Assembly: GCA_965223045.1 (NCBI GenBank)
Contig: CBDCVN010000013.1
Coordinates: 3,906,001 to 3,970,000, forward strand
DNA from: CBDCVN01 sp965223045
GTDB taxonomy: Bacteria; Deinococcota; Deinococci; Deinococcales; Trueperaceae
DNA length: 64,000 bases
Direction of reading: 5' to 3'
Shown: in pieces, positions 28,077-36,499 of the stretch
Layout: each line of letters opens with the position of its first letter
How positions within the stretch are numbered: the first letter of the stretch is position 1
Translations under genes and position numbers: made by a program
Notes under the pieces: generated by a model
The model's database searches: none
What the model saw: the letters and a program-made list of their open reading frames with translations, nothing else
Told to the model about the DNA's origin: nothing

Positions 28077-28453
28077 AATGTCATCCTGAACCACTTCCCC
28101 TTCACTACGCTCTAGGGCAGGCAAAGGTAAACTACATGAAGGATCTCACTGCTATACTAGGGCGTGTGGACACCTAGAGTGTGAAATCGAAAACGCTACT
28201 CTTAAATACCTTGGATAATCCTGATGCTGACGCATAAGCTCCTCTGCAATCTGGTAAAGATTATGTGGTTAACAACTAAAGCTTCTCGCAAATATAGGCT
28301 ATCCTGCAATTTTTTTTGGAATTCACATTTTCTAACAAATAGCTGTCCTGAGACTGGCTAGTTTGGTTTTGATATCTAATGCGTGCAATTTCTGATTTGT
28401 CATATCCACATGCCCTAGAAATTCTTCTTCTTTAATACTCCTCAAAATGACAT
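28077..28453. repeat. Palindromic repeat interrupted by a MITE
   Basis: The left edge reads AATGTCATCCTGAA (28077-28090) and the right edge TCAAAATGACAT (28442-28453), inverted relative to each other. Inside are AAGGATCTCACTGCTATACTAG and GAAATTCTTC, the layout of the small 'GTCATCCTGA...GGATCT' interspersed palindromes seen in many genomes. The 254 bp MITE is inserted at its centre. Confidence 0.5.
28161..28414. mobile_element. 254 bp MITE, copy 1 (CTAG target)
   Basis: Starts GGCGTGTGGA and ends TCCACATGCC, with a CTAG duplication on both sides (28157-28160, 28415-28418). A second copy of the same length at 46037-46290 differs at only a couple of positions that I noticed. The ends resemble those of the IS5-family element at 52343-53233 (GGCGTGTTGAC), which uses the same CTAG target. 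No coding capacity. Confidence 0.88.
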
Positions 28454-28631
28454 GCTCACAGAAGAGGTTTTCTCTAAGGAAAAACTTTTCTGAAACACTA
28501 TCGTTAGGGGTAATACTTTATAGGGCTAACGGAGGAACTAATGATTCTGTGAGATAATAAGTTTGGCTTTAAGCTAAATCTTTATGTCTTTGTAAAGTGG
28601 GGCTGCAAAGTCAATGATGGAGGGTTTGTTA

Positions 28632-29084
28632 ATGAATAAGTTAATTTCTGTTTTAGGTTTTTTAGTAGCTGTGTTTACTGGGCTAGCTTTTGCAGCTGAT
28701 GAGACTGTTTCTTTTACTGGTTCTGTAGTTACTGGATGTGCATTTGATTCTATTTACACATCTTCTGGTGCTTTCTACCAGGAAAGTGCAACAACTCTTG
28801 CTAGTGATTTTTCAGGACATGTTTATCTAAACTGCTCAGATAGTGCAACAGTATCTATTTCTGATCCCAGTGAGGAAACTGGCACACTAGATGATGATGA
28901 CTTTTCTTTGTGCACTTTTGAGGACTATGACTATTTTATCTTTTCTGGTGATAGTAACAACTCTAGCTTAACTGGTGGAGCGTATTCTGGCCAGATTGCG
29001 GTGGGTATGTTTTGGAGTAACACTGTTGAAATTCCAGATGGTTCATACACAATTAATTGTACAATCACAGCAACTCCTTCTTAA
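28632..29084 (+). CDS. Secreted pilin-like structural subunit 1
   Basis: About 150 residues. Signal peptide 1-20 ends TGLAFAA. The mature protein has VSFTGSVVTGCAF, YLNCSDSATVSIS and ends GSYTINCTITATPS. Conserved Cys and a beta-strand-rich composition recall spore-coat-U/archaic fimbrial subunits. I place the start at ATG 28632 because GGAGGG at 28619-28624 is an ideal ribosome-binding site; the earlier ATG at 28614 overlaps it. It shares layout and ending (CxITATP) with the next gene. Function as a pilus or surface-fibre subunit is inferred from the downstream chaperone and usher. Confidence 0.65.
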   Translation: MNKLISVLGFLVAVFTGLAFAADETVSFTGSVVTGCAFDSIYTSSGAFYQESATTLASDFSGHVYLNCSDSATVSISDPSEETGTLDDDDFSLCTFEDYDYFIFSGDSNNSSLTGGAYSGQIAVGMFWSNTVEIPDGSYTINCTITATPS

Positions 29085-29160
29085 ATTAAACCTTATTACT
29101 TTGCTTGTGTAGATTTAGATTAAAGAATCATTTCACAGCCAAGGTTTTTAGGGAGTGTTT

Positions 29161-29619
29161 ATGAAAAATATAATTTTTGCTTTAGTTGTTATGCTTTTTG
29201 TGGGTTGTACTATTGCTGCTGAACCACCAGTATCAGAAATAGTTCCCTTTGATGGTGTTGTAGAACCTATGTGTCTTTTTAGTAATGTTATTAATGGTGT
29301 AGTAGAAGTTGATCCCCTTGATTGGACCACTTTAGAATCTACAATTGCTGGCACTATTGATTTGCAATGTACAGATAATGCAACAGTATCTATCTTAGAA
29401 CCCGTTGAAAGTACGGGTTTGCTCACCTTTGATTCTAGTAGCTCTACTTGTAGTTTTGTGGGAAGCGTAATACCTGCAGGAGACGAAACTTCAGCATCCA
29501 CTACTTCTGGCGGGGTTTTTAGTGATACTCTAACTATAAGTACTACAGCTGTAACTAGCAGTATTATTCCTGCTGGAATTTACCAAGTTGATTGTGAAAT
29601 AACGGCAACTCCGCTTTAG
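29161..29619 (+). CDS. Secreted pilin-like structural subunit 2
   Basis: About 152 residues, a paralogue of the preceding gene. Signal peptide 1-20, then VPFDGVVEPMCLFSN, LQCTDNATVSILEP and the ending GIYQVDCEITATPL. The ATG at 29161 follows AGGGAG by 7 bases, so the GTG six bases earlier is not needed. The signal contains VGCTIAA, so lipid modification cannot be ruled out. Separated from the chaperone gene by a hairpin that may lower downstream expression. Confidence 0.62.
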   Translation: MKNIIFALVVMLFVGCTIAAEPPVSEIVPFDGVVEPMCLFSNVINGVVEVDPLDWTTLESTIAGTIDLQCTDNATVSILEPVESTGLLTFDSSSSTCSFVGSVIPAGDETSASTTSGGVFSDTLTISTTAVTSSIIPAGIYQVDCEITATPL

Positions 29620-29677
29620 GGGGTCGCTTTCACATCACAAGTTTTACACCTAGGCCAAGTTAAATTTGGTTTCTTGT

Positions 29678-29708
29678 GCCCCATAAGCATAATGTGGGGC
29701 CTTGTTTT
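29678..29708 (+). terminator. Hairpin with T-run between subunit and chaperone genes
   Basis: GCCCCA (29678-29683) pairs with TGGGGC (29695-29700) and is followed by CTTGTTTT. It is suited to partial termination, giving more subunit than chaperone/usher transcript. That role is inferred from position. Confidence 0.5.
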
Positions 29709-29719
29709 ATTCAATAGAA

Positions 29720-30520
29720 ATGATAAAAAATATTTTGCAAACATTGATACTTACAGTTCTTATACTGGTGTTTAGTTCAAGCGCTGCACAAATAAGTGTG
29801 GCACCTTTAGTAAGCTTTACAAAACTTAGTCAAGGTAAAGCCCAGGCTGTGCTTACCATTGGTAACAATAGTAATGAGCCTTTTCGTGCTCGCCTAGTAG
29901 CTGTACCCTTTACCTATTCTGATAATGGTCTTGTATCATTGCCTACAGGAGCAGAGAGCGACCTAAACCCTTATTTACAATTCGCGCCTCGAGAGTTTGT
30001 CATTCCTGCGGGTCAACAACAACGTGTGCGTATAATTGCGCTTATTCCGCCAAGTGTCTCATTAGGTGAGCACAGAGCAGTACTCTTTGCTGAAAAATTA
30101 ACTCCTAATTTGCCTGCAGATGATGCTGTAGAATCTACAATTGGCCTTAAAACTCGTATTGGTGCCACTTTGTTTGTGCAATCTATAGATGCTACTCCCA
30201 ATATTAGTGTGTTAGATGCAAGAATCGATGTTGAGCAGCTACAAATGCTTTTGGCTAATAGTGGTGATGCATCTGCTCGAGTAGTAACAAAATGGCAGCT
30301 AAAGCAAGTAGGTAGTGATGATGTTATTTTAGAAGGTGAGACCGGACGTACAACCATTATTGCACAAACTGAACGATATATCCCTTTAATCTCTTTAACT
30401 AAAGATTTAGAAGTTGCTGCTGGTCAATATATAATTAGTGGTACATTAACACTTTACCAAAGCTTTGATGTGCTTGATAGTTTCAAATTTGAAACAACTT
30501 TAGATATACCTAAACCATAA
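29720..30520 (+). CDS. Periplasmic PapD-like fimbrial chaperone
   Basis: About 266 residues. A signal peptide (ending SSSAAQ) is followed by two immunoglobulin-like halves. Domain 1 has ISVAPLVSF, VLTIGNNSNEPFRARL, FAPREFVIPAGQQQRVRI and SLGEHRAVLFAEKL. These match the chaperone pattern of a Pro/Arg-containing strand and the EYR-type segment. Domain 2 has NSGDASARVVTKWQL. It would deliver subunits to the outer-membrane usher encoded next. The ATG at 29720 is preferred over the TTG 18 bases upstream. Confidence 0.75.
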   Translation: MIKNILQTLILTVLILVFSSSAAQISVAPLVSFTKLSQGKAQAVLTIGNNSNEPFRARLVAVPFTYSDNGLVSLPTGAESDLNPYLQFAPREFVIPAGQQQRVRIIALIPPSVSLGEHRAVLFAEKLTPNLPADDAVESTIGLKTRIGATLFVQSIDATPNISVLDARIDVEQLQMLLANSGDASARVVTKWQLKQVGSDDVILEGETGRTTIIAQTERYIPLISLTKDLEVAAGQYIISGTLTLYQSFDVLDSFKFETTLDIPKP

Positions 30521-30550
30521 TAAACCATTAAGGAGTAAAAGAGTTCTAAG

Positions 30551-33226
30551 GTGTTTGGAGTGAAAGTAGTATTCCTATTATTGGCATTGTGGAATATTTT
30601 CTCTTTAGGGATTTCCCAATCAGAAGAAGGTTTTGACAATATGGATTTCGGAATTCTTCCTGTTGGAATCACTCTTAATAATCGGGAGGTTGTTTCTGCT
30701 GCCTTAGTTTATGGCTATGAAAATGGGATTGACCCTGTTAATTTTGATGACTGGCTTTTGCCTTTTGAAGTGGTAAAAGAGGTTTTAAGTTTAAACGTAA
30801 TTCCCGTGGTAAACGATGATAGTAATAATAGCATAGTTGATGTAGTCAGTAAGGAAGATATTGTAAGAATAGAGTCTGCTTTTGTAGTAACTCAATTTGA
30901 CTTAAGCGAGTTAATTAAACACCCTGAATTAGGATTAACTATAAGTATGTCACAGTTAAAGAGTTTGCTGGGTGTAAACATTTTTTTTGATGTACAAAAC
31001 TATGCTGTAGTTTTTGAAACCCCTAGAATTACAAGTAAAGAAAAACACTTTTCGCTAAGAGATTTGCCTGTAGTTATTACTGGGTTACCTATTATTGAAC
31101 CTGAGGTTATAACTTTTACCAATATTGAACAAAAATTTGAAACCCAAACTTCTGAGGGAAATTCTCTATTTAAAGGGGAAACAAAGGCAGTAGGCTCATT
31201 ATTAAATGGCCCTTGGTATGCTAGATTAAAAAAGAATAACTTTTTAGATCCTTTAGATTGGCAACTTCAGGAACTGCAATATACTTACTTAGCTGAAAAT
31301 TTTGATGTTGCTCTAGGTTCACAAAATGCCTTTTGGCAAGGAGATTCCTTTTGGGGAGGAGGTGCCGTTTTACGGTTTGGTTTTACACCAAACTCTCTTA
31401 TTTCTGCTAACTCTCTACTTTCTAAGAGGCGACAAAGCTCTACTTTTGAACGTACTGTAGAGGGAAAGGCAGAGCCTGGAACGCTTGTGCGTTTGGTAAC
31501 TTCACAAGGTAGTAGCATAGAGATTATTGCAGAAACCTTGGTGGATTCTACAGGATTGTTTCGTTTTGAGGATGTGCCTAGCCGCAATTCTAGCCGTTAT
31601 GAATTACTTTTATATTTAGATGGAAAGCTTTCTCAGGAACCAGTCAAACGTGATATTTACCTAATAAACCTCCCTGAACAACTCCCGCAAGATATTTCTT
31701 CGCTAACCTTTGCCCTTGGTGCAAAACACAGCCTTGTTGCTGATAAAGTTTTAGGCACATTTACTGACCTAGTAGCTGGGGCAGCTTATAGACGGGGAGT
31801 TGATGAAAACCTCACTTTTGGAGTTGGTGCAGTATATTCTCAAGGTTTACGAGGGTTAGGAGAAATTTTCTACCGCCCTAATAATATCCCCTTACAACTT
31901 AGCACTACTGTATTGAGTCCTGTACTAGCTAATGAAACTTCTGGTGACAATTCTGTCAATTGGGATTTAAATTCTAGCTTGCGTTATGAACCATTGCATA
32001 ACTTAGTTGTGCAAGGAAGAGCTAGTGAAAATTTTGCGAGCTTGCGTCTAGACTATAAAGTGCTAGGAGGGTTTAATTTTGGTGGAGGTATAGATAGTGG
32101 AGATGGTCTTTTTACTTCTGTACGTTATACAAACAGACTAGATGGTTGGTACTTATCTAGTAATGTTAGCTTTACACAAAATCTAAATCTGCGTTGGGAT
32201 TTCTCTTTAGATCAACAAACTTGGAATGCTAGTCTGAGGCAAACAGGTAATGAAACAAGTGCACGCACAGAGTTTCGCTATGATATACCTAAAAAATCTT
32301 TCCTAGGAGAAGGTCACTCTTTGTATCTTTTCTATAACCTTAATTACCATAATGGTTTTGACCAACTAAAACATAATGTGCAACCTACTTGGCAATATAG
32401 ACCTCCTGAAAAAAACTTATTCGGTGAGCGTTTGTGGGAAGCTGAATTAGGCTATACTATTGATTTTGATGATAAACCAAACAATCATTTAATTGCCAAG
32501 TTCAAGACAGGAATTATATCAGGTATATTTTTTGAAGCAGGTTATAGAGGAAACTTTGATTTCACCAATGACAGCTATACCCTGTCCCTTACAGGTAGTT
32601 TTGACCTGCAGGAACAATTTCGGGCTGCGAAGCATCACTCGAGCCTTCTTGCTATATATGGAGGAATACTAATCCGCCCTTTTTTTGATGATAATGCTAA
32701 TACCTTGTTTGATAAAGGTGAAAGAGTATACACAGAAAATCTTGATTTGTTACTAGCAGTTAATAATGTTTCTCTTAATCCCAATAGGGCAGTGATTACT
32801 GAAACATATGCCTTACTTAACTTACCCCAAGGTACTTACAGATTGGACCTTGATCCAGCTGGCTATCCTATAGGCTGGCATCCTGAGGATACAGCTTATG
32901 CTGTAACGGTAAGCCCTGCAGCTTATACAACTGTCGATATCCCCTTACAAAGGGTTTATACTTTAACAGGGATAATTACAGATAGCTTAGCTAATCCTGT
33001 TAGTGGAGCTTCAGTCAAAGCATTATCAGAGTCAGGTGACAGTTATCTTTCTATAACAAACACAGCAGGTGTGTATTACCTTGAAGGATTATCTAGGGGG
33101 AGTTATACATTGCTAGTTGATGGCAATAAAGCTTTCCCCAGCAAATTAATTATTGATGAACAAAGCGAAGAGTTTCAGGAGTTAAATTTGACTTTCACTC
33201 AATCAAAAGAACCAAAAGCTGACTGA
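30551..33226 (+). CDS. Outer-membrane usher-like beta-barrel protein
   Basis: 891 residues. The signal region is followed by an N-terminal globular part (about 35-200). A long run of amphipathic strands (about 215-690, e.g. GVGAVYSQGLRGLGEIFYRP and LRYEPLHNLVVQGRA) is consistent with an outer-membrane barrel. A plug-like Ig segment lies near 295-350 (VEGKAEPGTLVRLV ... GLFRFEDVPS). The C-terminal carboxypeptidase-regulatory-like domain (about 810-880) reads TGIITDSLANPVSGASV and GSYTLLVDG. It starts with GTG; AAGGAG lies 15 bases upstream, rather far. The assignment rests on architecture and neighbours; similarity to classical FimD is weak by eye. Confidence 0.65.
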   Translation: MFGVKVVFLLLALWNIFSLGISQSEEGFDNMDFGILPVGITLNNREVVSAALVYGYENGIDPVNFDDWLLPFEVVKEVLSLNVIPVVNDDSNNSIVDVVSKEDIVRIESAFVVTQFDLSELIKHPELGLTISMSQLKSLLGVNIFFDVQNYAVVFETPRITSKEKHFSLRDLPVVITGLPIIEPEVITFTNIEQKFETQTSEGNSLFKGETKAVGSLLNGPWYARLKKNNFLDPLDWQLQELQYTYLAENFDVALGSQNAFWQGDSFWGGGAVLRFGFTPNSLISANSLLSKRRQSSTFERTVEGKAEPGTLVRLVTSQGSSIEIIAETLVDSTGLFRFEDVPSRNSSRYELLLYLDGKLSQEPVKRDIYLINLPEQLPQDISSLTFALGAKHSLVADKVLGTFTDLVAGAAYRRGVDENLTFGVGAVYSQGLRGLGEIFYRPNNIPLQLSTTVLSPVLANETSGDNSVNWDLNSSLRYEPLHNLVVQGRASENFASLRLDYKVLGGFNFGGGIDSGDGLFTSVRYTNRLDGWYLSSNVSFTQNLNLRWDFSLDQQTWNASLRQTGNETSARTEFRYDIPKKSFLGEGHSLYLFYNLNYHNGFDQLKHNVQPTWQYRPPEKNLFGERLWEAELGYTIDFDDKPNNHLIAKFKTGIISGIFFEAGYRGNFDFTNDSYTLSLTGSFDLQEQFRAAKHHSSLLAIYGGILIRPFFDDNANTLFDKGERVYTENLDLLLAVNNVSLNPNRAVITETYALLNLPQGTYRLDLDPAGYPIGWHPEDTAYAVTVSPAAYTTVDIPLQRVYTLTGIITDSLANPVSGASVKALSESGDSYLSITNTAGVYYLEGLSRGSYTLLVDGNKAFPSKLIIDEQSEEFQELNLTFTQSKEPKAD

Positions 33227-33318
33227 AGTTTTTCGACAAAAATAGGGTGGCACAGTCACATACCCCAAGACCAAGTGAACCATGGCTCAAGTGTGGCAAA
33301 AACTATATAAATAGATTT

Positions 33319-34146
33319 CTAAAAAGCATCTTTGCTTGAGCCAACCAAAAACATGTTCAATACTTGTGTTTTGGTAAGGGTGGTTTGCTTTTTCTTCTTG
33401 TTAAATTGTTCGTAAAGATACTCAATCCCTTCTGGTATTTCTATTTTATCTTTTTTGAGAAGCTCTTTATAACGATCTAATTGCCCTATAGCAAGATTAT
33501 AATCACCTTTTTGTTCATGAATAAGGGCTACTTTAACTTGCAGTTCATCATCCCAAGGTTCTATTTCTAAGCTTCTTTGAGCATAATTCAAAGCTTGAAG
33601 GATATCACTTCTACGTTTACCTTTATAATGATATATAGCTAAGTACCTTAAGACCCTTTGTACTTTATAACGATAGTGAGTTCTTTGTCGCTCTATCCAC
33701 TCCCACATTGATATTGAGACAGGAAGGTTTACTTCAGCTAAAAAATCATTTCTATATAGCAAAGCAACCCTTTTATAATCTTCTATTGAAGAATTTTCTT
33801 TCAGAAGTTCAAATTGACATACATCAGTTTGGGCTAAAATCCTAGGTGTTAAACTGATTTGTTCTTTAGTAATAATACAGACATTTGGCAAAATTTCTTT
33901 TAATTTGCTAAGTAACACTCTGAAGCGCCCGTTCCTAGTCTGAGGCTCTGTTTTTCCCTCCTTTTCAGGCCAAAGTAATTCAATTAATAACTTTCTTTTT
34001 ACAGGTTCTTTGTGAACTGCTAAGTAAGCTAGTAAAATGGCAATTCGCTGTGAATTTACTTTTAAAGGCTCACTTTTTTCCTCTTTGATAATAAGAGGCT
34101 CGCCTAGAAAGCAAAGGGCAAGCCTTTCTTGTTTTTTGATGCTCAT
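33319..34146 (-). CDS. SARP-type transcriptional regulator (BTAD domain)
   Basis: 275 residues. The N-terminal winged helix has LAYLAVHKEPVKRKLLIELLWPE and NGRFRVLLSKLKEILP. A bacterial transcriptional activator (TPR-like) domain follows (about 110-245) with WEWIERQRTHYRYKVQRVL and SLEIEPWDDELQVKVALIHEQKGD. There is no ATPase domain. It converges on the usher gene. Control of the surface-fibre locus is possible but unproven. Confidence 0.82.
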   Translation of the reverse strand: MSIKKQERLALCFLGEPLIIKEEKSEPLKVNSQRIAILLAYLAVHKEPVKRKLLIELLWPEKEGKTEPQTRNGRFRVLLSKLKEILPNVCIITKEQISLTPRILAQTDVCQFELLKENSSIEDYKRVALLYRNDFLAEVNLPVSISMWEWIERQRTHYRYKVQRVLRYLAIYHYKGKRRSDILQALNYAQRSLEIEPWDDELQVKVALIHEQKGDYNLAIGQLDRYKELLKKDKIEIPEGIEYLYEQFNKKKKQTTLTKTQVLNMFLVGSSKDAF

Positions 34147-34229
34147 TTTTACTTTCCCCTGTTTAATAGTATATTGAAATAATTTTCACAGTTTAGTTTT
34201 ACTGCTCTTGGTACTAAACACTCTTCTTT

Positions 34230-34960
34230 TCTATGTCGCTCTCAAAGACCTTTCCTGTTACTGTTCTACCAACTAGCAATGATGTTGTTACTCCTTCTAA
34301 TTATAATGATGCCAGCAAACTACAAAGCTTCGATTTCATTTGCCTGTTACTACGTAAGCCCTATCACCAATTTCGATCTTGTATACTCCCTTTTCATATC
34401 CAACCAAGTAGCACTTTCGTCCACAAATACAAATTTCTTAGGATCGAGCTTTTTACTAGCAACAACCCATGCCCACCTCTAACCTTACTTACGCTTAGGA
34501 TTTAGGTAAGCTTTCTTTTTTCTGGTAATCTTTAAACGAGAAAAGGTATTCCACATAGCACTAACTCCTATTTTTATATCAGTACTTTCTTCAAGCAACT
34601 AACAATATTCAGCTAAGGTATAGTCGAATAACTTAGGGTTGCGGTTATCCAAAATTTATGAAACGCTTTCTGGTAAGATAAAATAGCAATTAAACCTAAA
34701 ATACAACTGCAATTTAAACGCATTCGACTATAGCATCTGAATGCTCTTTAACGAGTTTTCTCACTTGGGGATAATGAGTTGGAATTACCTTGGCTTGAGA
34801 ACCTGATGGAGAAGCAGGCACAAGGTGCTCTTGTTCCCTTTGCCGTTTTAATCAGCGACTGAGCGGGGCTAAATCTATGTTAAATGTTTCTGCTACCTCT
34901 TCTTGGTTTCTCCCTTTTTCTTAAATCTATTGAGCATGCCATAACCACTCATTTTACCTC
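34230..34960 (-). pseudogene. Degraded IS630-family transposase
   Basis: Minus-strand fragments in several frames: NQEEVAETFNIDLAPLSR with a stop, then LKRQREQEHLVPASPSGSQA (helix-turn-helix region). Next are YTLAEYC and STDIKIGVSAMWNTFSRL, followed by TRKKKAYLNP, and finally DPKKFVFVDESATWLDM with the second catalytic Asp. Order and motifs are those of IS630 transposases, but stops and frameshifts are frequent. No ends were identified. Confidence 0.65.
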
Positions 34961-35019
34961 TCACCGTACATCAAGTCACCTTTCTTTACATTTGATTCTA
35001 TGATTGGTTTTATGCTTGC

Positions 35020-35410
35020 TTGCTTTATACTATCAATCATCTTTATCATTACCTTTCTAATGCACCTTATCATACTAAAAACGAGTTAAAAGTCAAAACG
35101 ACTAAAGGCTGGCTATACTTAGCTGCTATCATAGACGCCTCTTCTAGAAAAGTTGTGGGCTACGCGATAATTGAGGATATGAAGACTGATCTAATTATTC
35201 AATCTCTGAGAATGGTAATTAAACAATGAGGCTCAATCAAGGACTTAATTCACTACAGTGATTGGGGTTCTCAGTACACCAGCTACACTTTTGAGTGTGA
35301 GTTTAAAAGCCAAGGTATCAGGGCTAGTTTTGTTGCAACAAGTGCATGTCTTGATAATGCTTTTATTGAATCGTTTTTGCTAGCCTCACTCAAAAAAAAT
35401 TTTTATTGGT
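35020..35410 (+). pseudogene. Degraded IS3-family transposase (rve domain fragment)
   Basis: The frame gives KTTKGWLYLAAIIDASSRKVVGYAI. A stop at 35227 follows, then LIHYSDWGSQYTSYTFE and DNAFIESF with the catalytic Glu. These are the D-D(35)E landmarks of IS3 OrfB. The N-terminus and OrfA are absent and internal stops are present. Confidence 0.7.
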
Positions 35411-35446
35411 GGAAGCCACTACTTCTTGTAGTGGACTAATAAAAGG

Positions 35447-35590
35447 GGTAGTCCTATACATGCAATGATGAGTTATAGAAGAAAAAGAAAAAGTCTTTCT
35501 TACCAAACGACCAATTCTCTTAAGCATGCAATTCAACCTCTCTACGTTCTTGGTCTCCCCACTTCGCTTGTTCACTGCTGGAGTTGGTTG
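35447..35590 (-). mobile_element. IS1-family remnant (one end)
   Basis: GGTAGTCCTATACATGCAAT matches the left end of the intact IS1 at 49566. The following bases match its transposase C-terminal region (ACCAAACGACCAATTCTCTTAAG, then CAATTCAACCTCTC) with small deletions. The rest of the element is gone. The interval 35600-35850 shows nothing else. Confidence 0.7.
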
Positions 35591-35850
35591 GCGCGAGCGA
35601 GCATCCAACCCATAGCTTAGGCAAGCTCTATCCTACTTTAGGTCGCTTGTCAAAAGCTTGAGCGCTTTGATACTAAAAGAAAATCTGTGTTAATCAATAT
35701 TTTGGATTAATGTTACTAGAGTGTTACCAAGGTAAAAGCATACTCATCTAAAGCAAGCAAGACACAGATTAATGTCCTTGCTTAGCTTCCTCTAAGCCAA
35801 AATAAAGTCTAAAGTTGGCTTAAATACACTTTTAGAAAGAAGGAATAATA

Positions 35851-36339
35851 ATGTTAATAGAAAAGATTAGTAGGTCAGTTCTTGCTCACTTTAAAGCTAT
35901 TGGTACTAAATATGGTGCTATATTGCTAATGACACTTGCTTTTTTAAGCTTCTCACTGTCTTTGGCTAGTAATCCTGAGCACTATACTCCTAAAAGTTTT
36001 GAATTTGCAGGAACATGGATAGGATATGGCTATAGTTGTAATGGACATAAACTTCAAGAGAAAGTACATATAACTGTTTACAATGGCCATTTAGTAGCAA
36101 CTAAACTTACTGGTGATTATTGTGTTCCAGCAGGTAATATTACTTTTCAAGGGAAAGTACCATATTATACATCAATAGGCAATCATTTTCCTGTGACATG
36201 GACAACAGGTTCGCCTTACTATCCAGCAAGTCACAAAGTTGTAAAAAACTTAAAGATTTTGAGTGCTGATTCATTCACTTCGTATGGTGTCACTTTTCAA
36301 AGGAAGTATAGCACAGGTAATAGTCACCAGTATTACTAG
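35851..36339 (+). CDS. Secreted protein of unknown function
   Basis: 162 residues. A long N-terminal region ends in a signal-like helix (about 22-40, AILLMTLAFLSFSLSLA). The mature domain has FAGTWIGYGYSCNGHKLQEK and GDYCVPAGNITFQGKV. Two Cys may form a disulfide, and the pattern suggests a small beta-barrel, lipocalin-like at the 'GTW' start. I do not recognise the family. An AGAAAGAAGGAA ribosome-binding stretch precedes the start, and a hairpin follows the gene. Confidence 0.65.
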   Translation: MLIEKISRSVLAHFKAIGTKYGAILLMTLAFLSFSLSLASNPEHYTPKSFEFAGTWIGYGYSCNGHKLQEKVHITVYNGHLVATKLTGDYCVPAGNITFQGKVPYYTSIGNHFPVTWTTGSPYYPASHKVVKNLKILSADSFTSYGVTFQRKYSTGNSHQYY

Positions 36340-36376
36340 TAATCACTTTACCTAAACAGGTAATATCATTTTTCGA

Positions 36377-36416
36377 AGGACAATACCCCAAGCTTCCGAG
36401 TTTGGGGTACTGTCCT
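36377..36416. terminator. Bidirectional hairpin terminator
   Basis: AGGACAATACCCCAA pairs with TTGGGGTACTGTCCT (one mismatch) over the loop GCTTCCGAGT. It lies between the convergent secreted-protein gene and hypF, with T-rich DNA on the plus side. Confidence 0.75.
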
Positions 36417-36499
36417 ATTCAATATTTTGTTCTTAGGGCACAATTCTTTGTAAAGTGCTTATATTTTTTCTTGCGCTACTCTTTAAGCTATATAATTAT

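Noticed and set aside
28614..28631. Earlier ATG for fibre subunit 1
   Set aside because: It overlaps the ideal GGAGGG ribosome-binding site of the ATG at 28632, which starts directly at the signal peptide.
34233..34505. 90-codon plus-strand frame near 34.3 kb
   Set aside because: It is opposite the degraded IS630 transposase, whose motifs explain the sequence.
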